Assembly (NCBI RefSeq): GCF_015832195.1
Contig: NC_052017.1
Span: forward strand, 89,492,429-89,556,428
DNA from: Motacilla alba alba
Lineage: Eukaryota; Chordata; Aves; Passeriformes; Motacillidae
Direction of reading: 5' to 3'
DNA: 64,000 nucleotides
The translations under genes and the position numbers were made by a program. Positions 26,634 through 37,699 of this stretch are shown piece by piece. Position 1 is the first letter of the stretch, and each line of letters begins with the position of its first letter. The notes beneath the pieces were generated by a model. It was not told the DNA's origin and searched no databases. It saw nothing but the letters and a program-made list of their open reading frames with translations.

Positions 26634-26766
26634 GAGGACACTTCTTTGTGGGGATAAGAGCCGCCGATGTCATAAAGAGATTTGGTGCAGGAATGTCAAT
26701 TAACGCAAATACAATTATTAGTTCAGAGAGATCACTGCAAACCTACTTGATACCCAGAAGCAAGAG
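26634..26766 (+). other. Exon-like interval (speculative)
   Basis: Upstream is a good acceptor-like sequence, TTTGTTGTTTTTCAG, ending at 26633. Downstream, CAAGAG|GTACTG gives a possible donor at 26767. The 133 bp between are open in one frame (entered with two leftover bases), giving a peptide beginning GHFFVGIRAADVIKRFGAG and ending LIPRSK; the other two frames contain stops. I do not recognise the peptide. The stretch also contains CGCCGATGTC and GTCAATTAACGCAAATAC, which look like conserved regulatory sequence. Either a non-coding or rare exon, or a CNE, is possible. One open frame of 43 codons is not strong evidence of coding. Confidence 0.2.
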
Positions 26767-26769
26767 GTA

Positions 26770-29700
26770 CTGCAAATAATATATTCATCATAAATATTGC
26801 CATGTGCAGAACAGAGGAAAGGAAAACTAATCTCTGACTTGCCTCAGCAGCATACTATATTTTTTCCCAAATCAGAGCTCCCTGTGGCATCCTCTCTGTA
26901 TTCTACGTTGATTTGTTCAGCTTACACTGTTTGAATTCCCTAATAATGACTGAATAGTGGATGAGTGTTTTTGATGACTTAGTTGAGAGCTATCTTGCTG
27001 GTTAGAAGTGTAACAACCTTCTGAGCTGCCCAACTTCTGAGTTCTTCACAAGATGTAGGATAATGATTGTGATGGTGACTATTTCTCAGCTAATCTTTAA
27101 AGCTTTCTTGAAAAAATAGAAATAAAAAATAAAATAAAAATAAATAATTAAATGACTAGTGGGAGGGAGGTGGGAAAAATAACAGCAGTGTTCAGGCCTG
27201 TAATCACAGCAGTGGCTGCCCCTGTCCGTGTCTAATGTAAGGGTTATGGAATATCATAATCCCTTCTCTGAGCTCCTTTACAGCAGCAATGATGACTAAA
27301 TTTCTTGTGTCTTATCACACTGTCACAGACTGGAACTAGGAGAAGGAACTCTGAAGAAAACACAGCATGAAAACTGGAGAGCAGATGATCAGATTAGCTG
27401 CTATTGGATTTGTTAGCAGGGCCACAATCTGACTGAAACAGGCTCGATTCCGAGGCCCATGGAGATTTAAACCATCAGCTCCCCCCCTTGCCCCTTATCC
27501 CTATCACACCATTATTTTTTTTTTAATATATATCCCCCTTCTCCACAAAACACACATCCTTTTACCTATTTTAAGTCATCTTCCAAAAGGATGAGGTTAA
27601 GAGTTTAACACTTCACAGATTCCAGTCGTATCAGATGAGTTGATGGATTTTGAGTAAGAGGATCCATCAAAAAGTACCACACAAAAAAATCCCCAAATAA
27701 GACTGAAAAGCAGCATTCCTTTACTATGTAGTGAGATTTCCTCCGTTTTACAAGGCTTCTGCAATGGCACTTTACAGAGGTCTGCTATAGTGTGTCCACT
27801 TGCTTTGCCTGCATGATCCTCAGTGTAGATTACACACCTCCCACAGCCATAGAGAGTGGGAGGAACAGAGTGAGTGCAGCCCAGTCATGACGGACTACAT
27901 CCAGTCCCCATCATGAAAGTAGGTACAAATCTCACTGCATAAGGTAAAAATTTAGTTTGATGATGTGTGGCAGTTACTGGTTTATAAAAACCAATTGAAA
28001 GCTACATTGCCTAAAAAACTGTCATTTTTTTCATGATGTATAGTAAATGTAGTACACATTCAACTTTATACGTCAAAACAAGTTGCAGAGTAAACCAACT
28101 ACAATACTGTAGAGCATCCACTCTAACAGAGGAAACGCGACATACAAAGAAGAGTTTAAGGAAATCTCATAGAGGACACACTTTCTTAATAGGTATGAAT
28201 ATTTGTATGAAAGAAGATCACCTGTACAGCAAAGGGAAAAGTTTTGTGTACAACAACAACAACAAACGAGTAAGCAGAGCATTGAAGTCTTGAATTCTGC
28301 AAAGAGATATTCATAATGCACAAAATGGACACCTGTCTAAATTTTTGCACAGTTGGGGTTTTAGTTTTCAGTTTAAGATGCAAAGCAGGTTTCTACTCTT
28401 ATTAGTGCCAAATACAATACTTTTCAAATAAATCATCACAAAAGAAACAAAGACATATTGAAGTCCAGCTCTGTAATTATCTTGATGAAATGCTGCATTC
28501 AGTAGAGTGATAGTTAGATACCAAAAAAGAACTGCAGGCCCAGGATACCATTATACTTGAGAGATAACTACATTGTGTTTTAAATTTAGAATATTTGAGC
28601 ACCTGTAACTCTGAAACTTGTATTTCACTCTCCTTCAATAATTTACTTCCATGGTAGAATCTGTGGCTCCCATTCAAGGTAATTTTAGTGAGGAGTCTCA
28701 AGTTAGAGCAATTTTATAAACTTCATGAGATATTAATTGATATAGATATGGATTTATTTCAAAGGCATTTCAAGAGTTTTGTTCTTTGAAGCTATGATAG
28801 AAATAGATCCTTCATTTGCTTCCTGCCTATTACCAAGTATTCTTCCACCTAACACTCAAAACACCAAAGAACTTTATGTGCATGAACTACAGCATTCTTG
28901 CTATCTGTACTGATCTGTGTAAAATTATTTGATCATCCATTCATGACAATGCAATATTTTTATTTTTCAAGAGAACATCTTGATGCGCTTATAAGACCTC
29001 ACCCAGAGTCAGTCTTTGCCATGATCCATCCTTGAGAACAAAGCCAGTATCTCCACATACTGTGGTCTGATTAGTTATTATTTACCCAATGACAAATAGG
29101 TAGGATAAAAATATTTTTAGATATCATAATGCTGAATATCCTGGCTGAAGTTCTTTTGAATAGACCGGTGCATTTGAGAAAAGCCCCTTCACACTCACCA
29201 TTTTTCATTCCAGTAACAGCTGATATAATTACTTGTAAATGTAAAATATTTTGATTTGGGAGGTTTTTTTTTGAGACCAATGAGATTTTACACTGAAAGA
29301 TGATTTGAGGAAATGGTTAGATCCAATTGCTCAGAAACTTTGCTGGAACAATACTCACCATATTTGCTGAAATAAAAAGTTTGCATTCTTCACAGATCTT
29401 TGTCTTATTCTGGTATATTCTTTAGCCAAGTAATAGTGTCAGCACAGTATCTGAAGCACTTGAGGTTTGGGGTTCTTTAGTTTGGGTTTGTTTGTTTGAT
29501 TGATTGATTTTAAATTTCGATCTTTCCAGAAACCATCATGTAACTTTTCTGGAAGCAAACCTTGTATTTAGATGTTAATTATGTTTATGAAAGCTTCTTC
29601 CAAGGTCCATTTGAAAACTGAAATAGTGTGTTACCAGCAAAGTCCTCCATGACCCAAAGAACTATATTTATAGGTCCTTGCATGTCAATAAAAATTGAGA

Positions 29701-32700
29701 GCTATAGAAATTTTCAAATCTGGCTACATTTTCATGTTTTAAAGCCTTACCTTGCCAGCAAGGTTCTCTGAAATTTGGATTTTATGTATATATATAGATA
29801 TATAAATTCTCATGCATTTCAAAATTCTGTATTTTACGTAGGTGTTAATTTTTACTTTTCCCAGAAAGGACCTTTCTTGTTTCCAATTTCCTCTACCACA
29901 TCAAAAGAAAAGAAAGGAACTGAGAACTTGGATTTTAAAAACAACAGTGAAACTTTTAGAGAAGGAAAAAAGGAAAAACCTTTTTTCAGCCTTTCCTGTT
30001 AAGCTATCAATTAAAAAATCCTAGATTTCTTCAGGTTTAGTTCTATACCAAAACCAAAATTTGATTAATAGTTTTATTGGTTATGTTAGTCTGAAATAAT
30101 GTAAGGAACAGTTACTTGATTTCTGCAACTTTCTTTTTACTTATGTGATGAATGTAATAAAGAATACATAGTTGCCTAAAAGGACATATGAAATATAAAG
30201 AGGAGATCTTTAAAACCTGATGATGAAGGGTCATCACAGCAGAATCTAAAATCCTAAAGAGCTCTTAAACCCACACAATCCCATATTCCGATATATAATG
30301 CCATAAAACACATCCAAACTACTGATTGCTCAAAGAAAATAAGATACTAAGATACTGCCTTTGTAATTAATATACCCCTCTCCTTTTACCCAGAATAAGA
30401 TGAGGCTAAGTATAATAAGAAATTCTGACCTCATAGTGTCTGTCACTCTGATCAATAGATGTGCAAAGCAAGGAAATGCATGTACAAGGTACTCTTATTC
30501 TAATATGGTAAAATGCATATAGTTTATGTCAAACTGTCTTCAATCAAAAGAGCAAATTTATTTGTTGAGGGAAAAAATGGATGAAACCATATTTAACTCC
30601 ATTCAATTGTTCATCCATACTATGGAAACTTAATATTTTCACAATATATTGAAAAAATACAAATTAAATATTTCATATTAAAAAAGTTGTCATATAACGG
30701 CTTTAAAAAAGAAGTCATATGAAATATGCACAGCTATTTTTCCTAACAGAATCATAGTGAAATAAGGCCCATCTCAAGCTACCTTAAGCAACTAAAAAAT
30801 TCTGTAACATAAAATTCGGAATGTGTAAAGGTTTTTTGCTTTGGTTTTTTTTCACTACTCCAAGAGGAAAGAGTGTTCTATCACATGTATCTTCCCTTTC
30901 CTAAGGAAGTTGGCTGGAATTAGTCACAGGTCATAGAACTATTTGGACTTGTAGTACCATCGCCCACATCTGAAAAATAAGAATACTCTGACCACAGAGC
31001 TACTGAGTCAACCTCCCTAAGGTTCACTTTCTCTTGAATAAATAAATAATGTTTAATTACTTAGAGAGAGGAGAATGAATTATTTATAGAAATAATTTCT
31101 CTAACAAAAGAAGTGAGAAGAATCTCACATATCTTTCAGTGTAATGGAATGACTGCAGAAGTCATTACCTGCAGCATATCACAGTCATTCACGGTCAATA
31201 ACTTAATTCTACATTGGATTTCTTGGACCTCTCAAGTACAATCCTTCCAGTTTAGTTGTTTCCTCTTTTTCAAGATGGGAGCATATCATTTCTCCTTTCT
31301 AGGCTATGTCCTGGATGTCAAACAAGATAGATCAGCCACAGTTCACCTCACGAGGTTTGGCAGTCCTTTCCTGGGAGTAATGCCAGTGACAAGATAACTA
31401 TGTAAAACAGTACTTTTTTCAGGAGCGGAGAAAAACTTTCTTAGAGGAGAGCCTTTAAACAATAGATGAAGCAGTATTCCTTTTCAGCTGGTGCCATGCC
31501 ATCATGTGTATTGGCCACATGTCAGCAGCTGTTAGGGTACTTTCAAGTGCCTTATCATCACAAAGATTTTCAGAGCATTTTCCAACTGATCAGCCTCCTT
31601 CAGTTTCTAGAGCTTTACCTTTGATAAAGTAAACCTTCCAGAAACCTGCAGATGGAATAAAAAAGAGCCTATAGCTAATAAGTTGGTCCACTTATTTTTA
31701 AATTTGTTGATATTCTTGTTTCAGGATCTGTCACAATAGTTTTTTTCAATATAGTTTTGATAGATATTTTTAGACAGAAAAGTCTTGTAGCCCACAGAAA
31801 GATAATTTTACAGTAAAAAAAACCCCTTACTACAGGCTATTACTATGGCAAAGTCATAATGTGAGTCTGTGCACAGAGTGAAAGCGAAGGTGCATCTCAG
31901 CACACACGGTCCTGTCTCTGCCAACGGTACTAAGAGGCTGGCTAAGGAGCATGAAAACAAAATAAATTTTTAAAGATGCATTGACAAGTACTCTCTCAGC
32001 CCTCAAAAGCTTGCATTTTAGAGATTTCCTGAACCAGAGGTCCATGTTTTTACAAATCCTCAAAGGATTTCAGGTTTATCAATTTTTCCAGTGACCCTTT
32101 GCATTCCACTAAACTTCCAACACCCACAACATGTAGTATATTCTCAGAGGTCATTACCTTTAGACTCTTGTAGATACCTGTGCTGACAGTAGTAGTTTAA
32201 ATTCTCTTTCTGGTTTATAAAGAGTGACTGTAAAGGACTGACTTAAAGGAAGTCTCAACAACTCTGAGTCAAGGTCTATGCTGTGAACATCTAAGTTGGC
32301 CAAGATGAATGCCAACCTTTCGGCTGGTTACAGTTCTTCTGGGGCAGTGTCAGATACAGCAAAATTAATCAATCTTCACAACTGCTCCCAGTACCCAATA
32401 AAATACAGACTAAACTTCTAGAAAAGTCAATATGGAATTTCAAAGGGAATTGTATCTTTATAAATTCCATTGATTCAAAAACATTAAAGTCCCTCTCCTC
32501 TGAAATTATTGTCAGTACATTAAAGAAAGGATGGTATCAATGTTCATGAAATAAAATCTTCCAACAAGAAAACCCTAGCTGAATGGTCACAGCATATGCC
32601 TCAAATGTTCAGTAATTTCTTCTCAGTCTTTATTTCTTTATATGAAAAAAGCACCCTATTTTATTCTGTATTCAAACAATTGCAACCATACAATACTTAA

Positions 32701-32935
32701 CATTAGTTTACACACCGGGAGCTTTAATAGCATGTCCCCAGTGTTTTGCTAGATTTCCAATATAAATATAGGGTTGAAAATATTACCTGGGTATCCATAA
32801 GTTTATTTTATAAGTGCACCTATGCTAAGACTAAGATTTTTTCTTTTTCTTCTGCAATATTTATCAATATTTAAAGTGTTTAAATTCTGAATTCATTGTC
32901 TGGCAACCAATATGAAAATAATATAAAGGAAGTGT
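26770..32935. other. Gene-free AT-rich DNA
   Basis: No gene or CR1 copy recognised. It holds an A-rich simple stretch at 27115-27150, a CAA trinucleotide run at 28252-28266 (five units), a GTTT/GATT simple stretch near 29484-29511 and a TA-rich stretch near 29786-29804. A CNE-like block at 27340-27485 is listed separately. Frames up to 95 codons are unremarkable. Confidence 0.65.
27340..27485. promoter_or_regulatory. Candidate conserved non-coding element
   Basis: Unique, balanced-composition sequence with GATCAGATTAGCTGC and GGCCACAATCTGACTGAAACAGG, followed by GGCTCGATTCCGAGGCC, which keeps two CpGs in CpG-poor surroundings and forms a short imperfect palindrome. It ends at a C-run (27481-27487). 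The texture resembles deeply conserved vertebrate elements. Conservation itself cannot be seen from one sequence. Confidence 0.25.
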
Positions 32936-32939
32936 CGCA

Positions 32940-33180
32940 GGGGAGATAGAGAGAGCAAGAGAAAGAAGACATAGTGAGAAAGCAAGATAGTGAACAAGAG
33001 GGAGAGAGAAATTAGACAAAAGAGAAAAGATGCTTGCCAGGAAAAAAGGTGAGAAAGAGAATGGGAAGGAGGATATAAAGAGTGGATGAAACAGAGAAAA
33101 AGAGAGAAAGGAAGAATCATAAAGGGGCAAAACCAAAACCAAACAAAACAAAACAAAAAAGTAAAAAAACCAAAAAAGAC
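32940..33180. repeat. 240-bp polypurine tract
   Basis: Almost entirely purines on the plus strand, with GAGA, GAAA and GGGA words, passing into A-rich AAACCAAAACAAAACAAAAA sequence at 33133-33178. The two serine/leucine/phenylalanine-rich minus frames here (32864-33151 and 32893-33156) are artefacts of the complementary pyrimidine strand. It lies about 90 bp upstream of a CR1 copy. Confidence 0.9.
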
Positions 33181-33267
33181 AAGTAGGTAATCAGGAGGTT
33201 ATAGGAATAGTACCAAGAATTCAGAAAGTATACTGCAAAATATGAAAAAGTAGAAACTTATTAAAAC

Positions 33268-33737
33268 AAATCCAGAGTAGAGCCACAAATTTGATCAAAG
33301 AGCTGGAGCACATCTCCTATGAAGACAGGCTGAGATAGTTGGGGCTGTTCAGCCTGGAGAAAAGAAGGCTCCAGAGAGAATTTTTAGTACCTTCCAGTGC
33401 TTACAAGAAGGAGAGCTCACAGGAGGGTCAGAGAGAGGCACAAAGGCATGTGGTGATAGAACAAGGGGCAATTGCTGTAAGCTGAAAGTAGATATTTTAC
33501 ATAAGACATTCAGAAGAAATTCTTTATTATGACGGTGATGAGGCACTAGAACAGGTTTCCCAGAGAGGTTGTGGACTCCTCATCCCTGGAGGTGTTCAAG
33601 GCCAGGCTGGATGGGGCTCTGAGTGACCTGGTCTAGTGAAAGGTTCCTTGTGCATGGTAGGGAGGCTTTCCCTACGTGGTAGGAGTACATGACCTTCAAG
33701 GTCTCTTCCAACCTGAACCTTTCTTTGATTTTGTGTG
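33268..33737 (+). mobile_element. CR1 LINE 3' fragment
   Basis: Follows the avian CR1 3' region over about 470 bp: AAATCCAGAGTAGAGCCACAAA, GAGCTGGAGCACATCTCCTATGAAGACAGGCTGAGATAGTTGGGGCTGTTCAGCCTGGAGAA, ACAAGGGGCAATTGCTGTAAGCTGAAAG, CCCAGAGAGGTTGTGGACTCC, GGTGTTCAAGGCCAGGCTGGATGGGGCTCTGAGTGACCTGGTCTAG, and a degraded terminal repeat. An extra segment around 33650-33685 (GGTAGGGAGGCTTTCCCTACGTGGTAGGAG) departs from the usual consensus and looks like a local duplication. It contains no coding region. Confidence 0.95.
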
Positions 33738-33739
33738 TC

Positions 33740-36700
33740 TATGAAGAAAATATAATGCACACAATGTTAATTGAAAATATTTCTGAAAATATGGCCATAT
33801 TTTCAATTTCTTTATCACTGTTCATCTATCCATTTGTATTCCTTGCCAGCAAGGACGAAGTTCTTTGCTCTGTTCCAAACCAGGTCACTCGGGTTCCTTT
33901 TATCATGAGGACAAGAGGGTTAGAGCCCGTGTCCATACTTTATCCCTCAGCCTACTGAGTACAGAAGCTTGCATGTATGATAAATTTTATGTATTATATC
34001 ATGGCTATGGACATCTGTCAATTTTACAAGCTGACCTTTCAGGTTTCTGTTCCTTTTAACATATACACTAATGAGAAAAACAGTAAATAATAGAAGTTTT
34101 TGAGCTGTTCAAGTTACTGATAGTAAACTGGAGAGGCTCTAGAAAGGAAAATAACTGTCAGAGTTTAAAAATTACGACATGGGACACAACTCACAGACAA
34201 AATATATTTTATTTAGGAGGAACAACAGGACAAAGGGTTACCCACATAAACCTTATAAATGGAAGTTCTTGCAATGAAGTCTTACTTTTCCCCTCAAATC
34301 TCATCTTGTTTTTTGGAATGAGTGCTCTTACTTCAGAAAACTTTCTCTCATTTTTCTCATACAAACTTGTTTCTGTGAAAACTGCTACAAATAAGAGCAT
34401 AAATTGAAACAAGAAAACCTCACAGACTTCTCTTACTAGGGTGTTCGTCTGCTCTTCAGAATTAGTACCTCTCCACCTGAGAGGACTATCCTGCAGAGCC
34501 TATAGACTGGGCTATCCTGGAGAGTATAAAATTTCCTGTGTGTCCAAAATATTAAAATCAGACCGATAGTGTAAAGTTTAAACATTGCCTAAAATTCTTC
34601 TGAGACAGTTTGTATTTTTTTTTCCTTACTATATTCTGTGAGTCTCTAAGCAAGCAATTTCTCATGTTTTCTCCTTTTTAGCTGAACTTTGTGTCAGAAC
34701 ATAAGGTCTTGACTACAAGCAGTTCAAATACCAAATTAACTAAATGAATTAGAAAGCAGCATAATGAGAACTGTGATCCATGTTCACTCTTACTTCAGAT
34801 TGCAGACGAGAATCCACCAATTAGCTAAATTAATTTTGATGGATTCTCTGCCAGGTTTTCACCCATTCTGAAAACAACCTTGAAAATATGAGTTAGGCAT
34901 AATTTGATCAAATCTTGTCTTGTGTTGCTTGTAGGCTAACTAAAACAATAATGAAATACTGTGTCCATTGAAGTAAGTTTCCAAAATTTCACCTGAAAGT
35001 TCTGGCAAGGGCATCTCAATGCCGCATTCACCTATTCTAGAATTTGCTGCAAAAATTTAACTCGAGTGTGAGAAATGACTGAATTTTGGTCAGATTCAGC
35101 ACTCACCCGCGCCAAGGGAAAAAAATCCAACCATTTCTCTCCTGATCATTTTGACCACAACATTCATCTTAATTTTATATCGCACAATTCTAAACCATTT
35201 CTTTGCTTTTTTTAGAAGTCAAGCTATCCAAAAGAAAAAAACAAGAAAACAGGTCCCCTCCTGATAATGTCTGAAATGAAATGGAATTATGGTGCAACTT
35301 GCTACACTGACCACAGTATGTTCAGAACACCTCTGGCTGCTTATTTATCATCAGGCTACTGTTCCTCAGGTATATTTTTCTAAGAGCAGAGGAAGTTATG
35401 AGTTGCTTTTGAATTTTTTTTCTGTAAAGAGAAGCTCACCATAAGTTCTGTCTGCTTGTCCCACACCAGATATATATTCATGGACCACTTGTTCTGGAAA
35501 CTGTTTCAATTTGTGTGTTCTCACTCATTCTTCCATTTAGTGACCAAAGAGAAGACAGCTGCCACCTGTCTTGTGGTCTGTGGATTTCCCAGCTCTCTCC
35601 TTATTGCATCCTTGCTAGCTCCACATGGGAAGGTGCAGCTAGGAACAGGGAACAGGGTTCTAAGTGCAGCAAAAGCTTTATGTTTTTTAATCCTCATGGA
35701 AGCTGCCCCGACACAATCAAGACAACTTCCAGTTACCTTGTAACTCCTCAGCATCAGGCACTCAGGTCTGGGTTTGGGTATTGCTGCTTCTGGACTTCTA
35801 GAGATTGCTGCAGATAATGATCTCTCATGACCAGGATAGGGATCTTCAAATAAACATGTAATCTAAAGGGAACTCAGAGTTCTGAAAATTACAGGCCATG
35901 TTTTTCCCCATTTTTCTGATACAGCTATTTGAATATTCATGCGGTTAGACAGTGCTGCTGTGGAAGCTTTCAAGGGAGAAAGCATTATTTGTGAAAGCCA
36001 TATCCTGTTCAAACGCAGGTTGTATTATTCAAAGCCACAGAAGGTCAGTTTTAGCTTACATGCCTGATTTTTTCACTTAGTTACACTTTTACTTCCATAT
36101 AGTTGTTATATTTCCCTCATTTTACATGTTCTTTGTCCCTTTGGTAGGGTGCTTGGCCCTTTGTATCACCTGAGATGAATGCTTTTTTTCTAGGAAGGTC
36201 ATAATGCTATTTTCTGAAAATTATATGGTGCAGCTGACTAAATTTTCTGTGGAGAAACTAATAATTTAAAGTTTGGTGCTCAGTAAATCAAAAAAGAATA
36301 GGTATCTCAGGGATCTTAATGCAAAACAGCATTCATTTCATACTGTATTTCTACCAGACTCTAAAGAGATACACACTTTTATTGCTAAACTGTTCTTCAG
36401 TGTCTGACAATTTGTCTTGCTGAAGCAGATTTGAAAGGGAGTGTCCAGGCTCCTGTCAGCAATGATTTGTGCCTTGTGTGAGTTTAGAGTATATAACTCA
36501 CCTGTATCCTTAAGAAGTACTACTTTTGAAAGTAGTACCTGAACTCCCAAGACACATTTTTTCAAAGAGAGTAAATTCAGTTCAAATGCTAGTTGCCTAA
36601 GAACACAAGAAATTGTTTTATTAAATGTATTTGTATTAATTTTAATACATTTGTTCATGAGGAAAAACATCAGCTTCTGAATCTCTTATCTGATAATTGT

Positions 36701-37585
36701 TTCTGTCAGCAATATCTTTACTCACTGCTATTGACATCAAATCTCTCAAATTCTCACACATCCGTCCCAATAGTCTAGCCACCACTGTGCTACATTGTGC
36801 TTCTTTAACCCAACAAACTAGTCATTTTAGCCATTTCTTGGCTGGTCCCCTTGAATAGTCAAAAGTATTTTGAAGATGTTAAAGCATTCCCCAAGGGTTA
36901 TGTATGAGGCATACCCCTTTAATGAGTGCCACATGCAGATTATCTGTCCCTGGGCTCTTCCATCTGGAAATTAGGTTTAGAGGAGACAGTTCACTGATGC
37001 TCTGTCCCTTCTTCATTTTCTGGACTCTGTTAAACCTCCCAGTACAATATTTCTAAAAGTCATTGCACTTCCCTGCAGTTTTAGAAAGACATCATGAAGT
37101 CCATGTGAGACAGGGAAGAACCCTAGATCTAAATAATGTCATTGAATAAATCTTCATCTGTGAACTTTGCATAAGCCATTCACAATTGTGCTACTACAAC
37201 TAGACAATCTAAAAAGACAGAGGTAACACAGTTTGCTTTTCCTTCTGTCTGAGTCAAGTTCCCATGCAAATACTCAATTTTAGCAAGTATCCCTATGAAA
37301 TTCTGTATCTATGAGCATACTGAAAAGTTCTCCTGTTTGATACAGTATTTATGACAAAATGACATAAAAAGATCACATGAAGAGGTGAAATATGCAGAAT
37401 TACAATTAAACACTTGTGGAACTTTCCTTTTTCAAATTTTACCTAGTGTTAGCCCCACCCTGTCTTGACACATTTTTTACCAACTATTTGATTAAACAAG
37501 GCATCACTTACTTGTCATTAATTTGTAAATATGTCTTACATTTCAGCTCAAAAATCTATCATTTAGTTCCTGGTTATTAGCCATT
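33740..37585. other. Gene-free AT-rich DNA
   Basis: No gene or repeat copy recognised. The interval 34980-35180 retains several CpGs (ATGCCGCATTC, ACTCGAGTG, ACCCGCGCC, TATCGCAC) and may include a conserved element. Overlapping frames at 35456-35817 on both strands and the 110-codon minus frame at 36338-36670 have no recognisable domain. Confidence 0.65.
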
Positions 37586-37590
37586 AACAT

Positions 37591-37624
37591 ACAGAGACTG
37601 GATATGCACAGAGACTGGATATGC
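37591..37624 (+). repeat. 17-bp perfect tandem duplication
   Basis: ACAGAGACTGGATATGC occurs twice head to tail (37591-37607 and 37608-37624). Directly downstream are related and inverted pieces (TATATATCCAG, GCGTATCCAGACCAGATATGCTATA), giving a small compound repeat of about 85 bp with potential hairpins. Confidence 0.95.
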
Positions 37625-37699
37625 TATATATCCAGAATATAGCGTATCCAGACCAGATATGCTATACAGCCATGCCACATGGTTATATATTTTTGTTAT

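Noticed and set aside
32864..33156. Two serine/phenylalanine/leucine-rich minus-strand frames (95 and 87 codons).
   Set aside because: They are translations of the pyrimidine strand of a low-complexity polypurine tract, in two overlapping frames.
35456..35817. Overlapping frames on both strands (up to 100 codons).
   Set aside because: No domain resemblance; the frames contradict each other and no splice context supports one.
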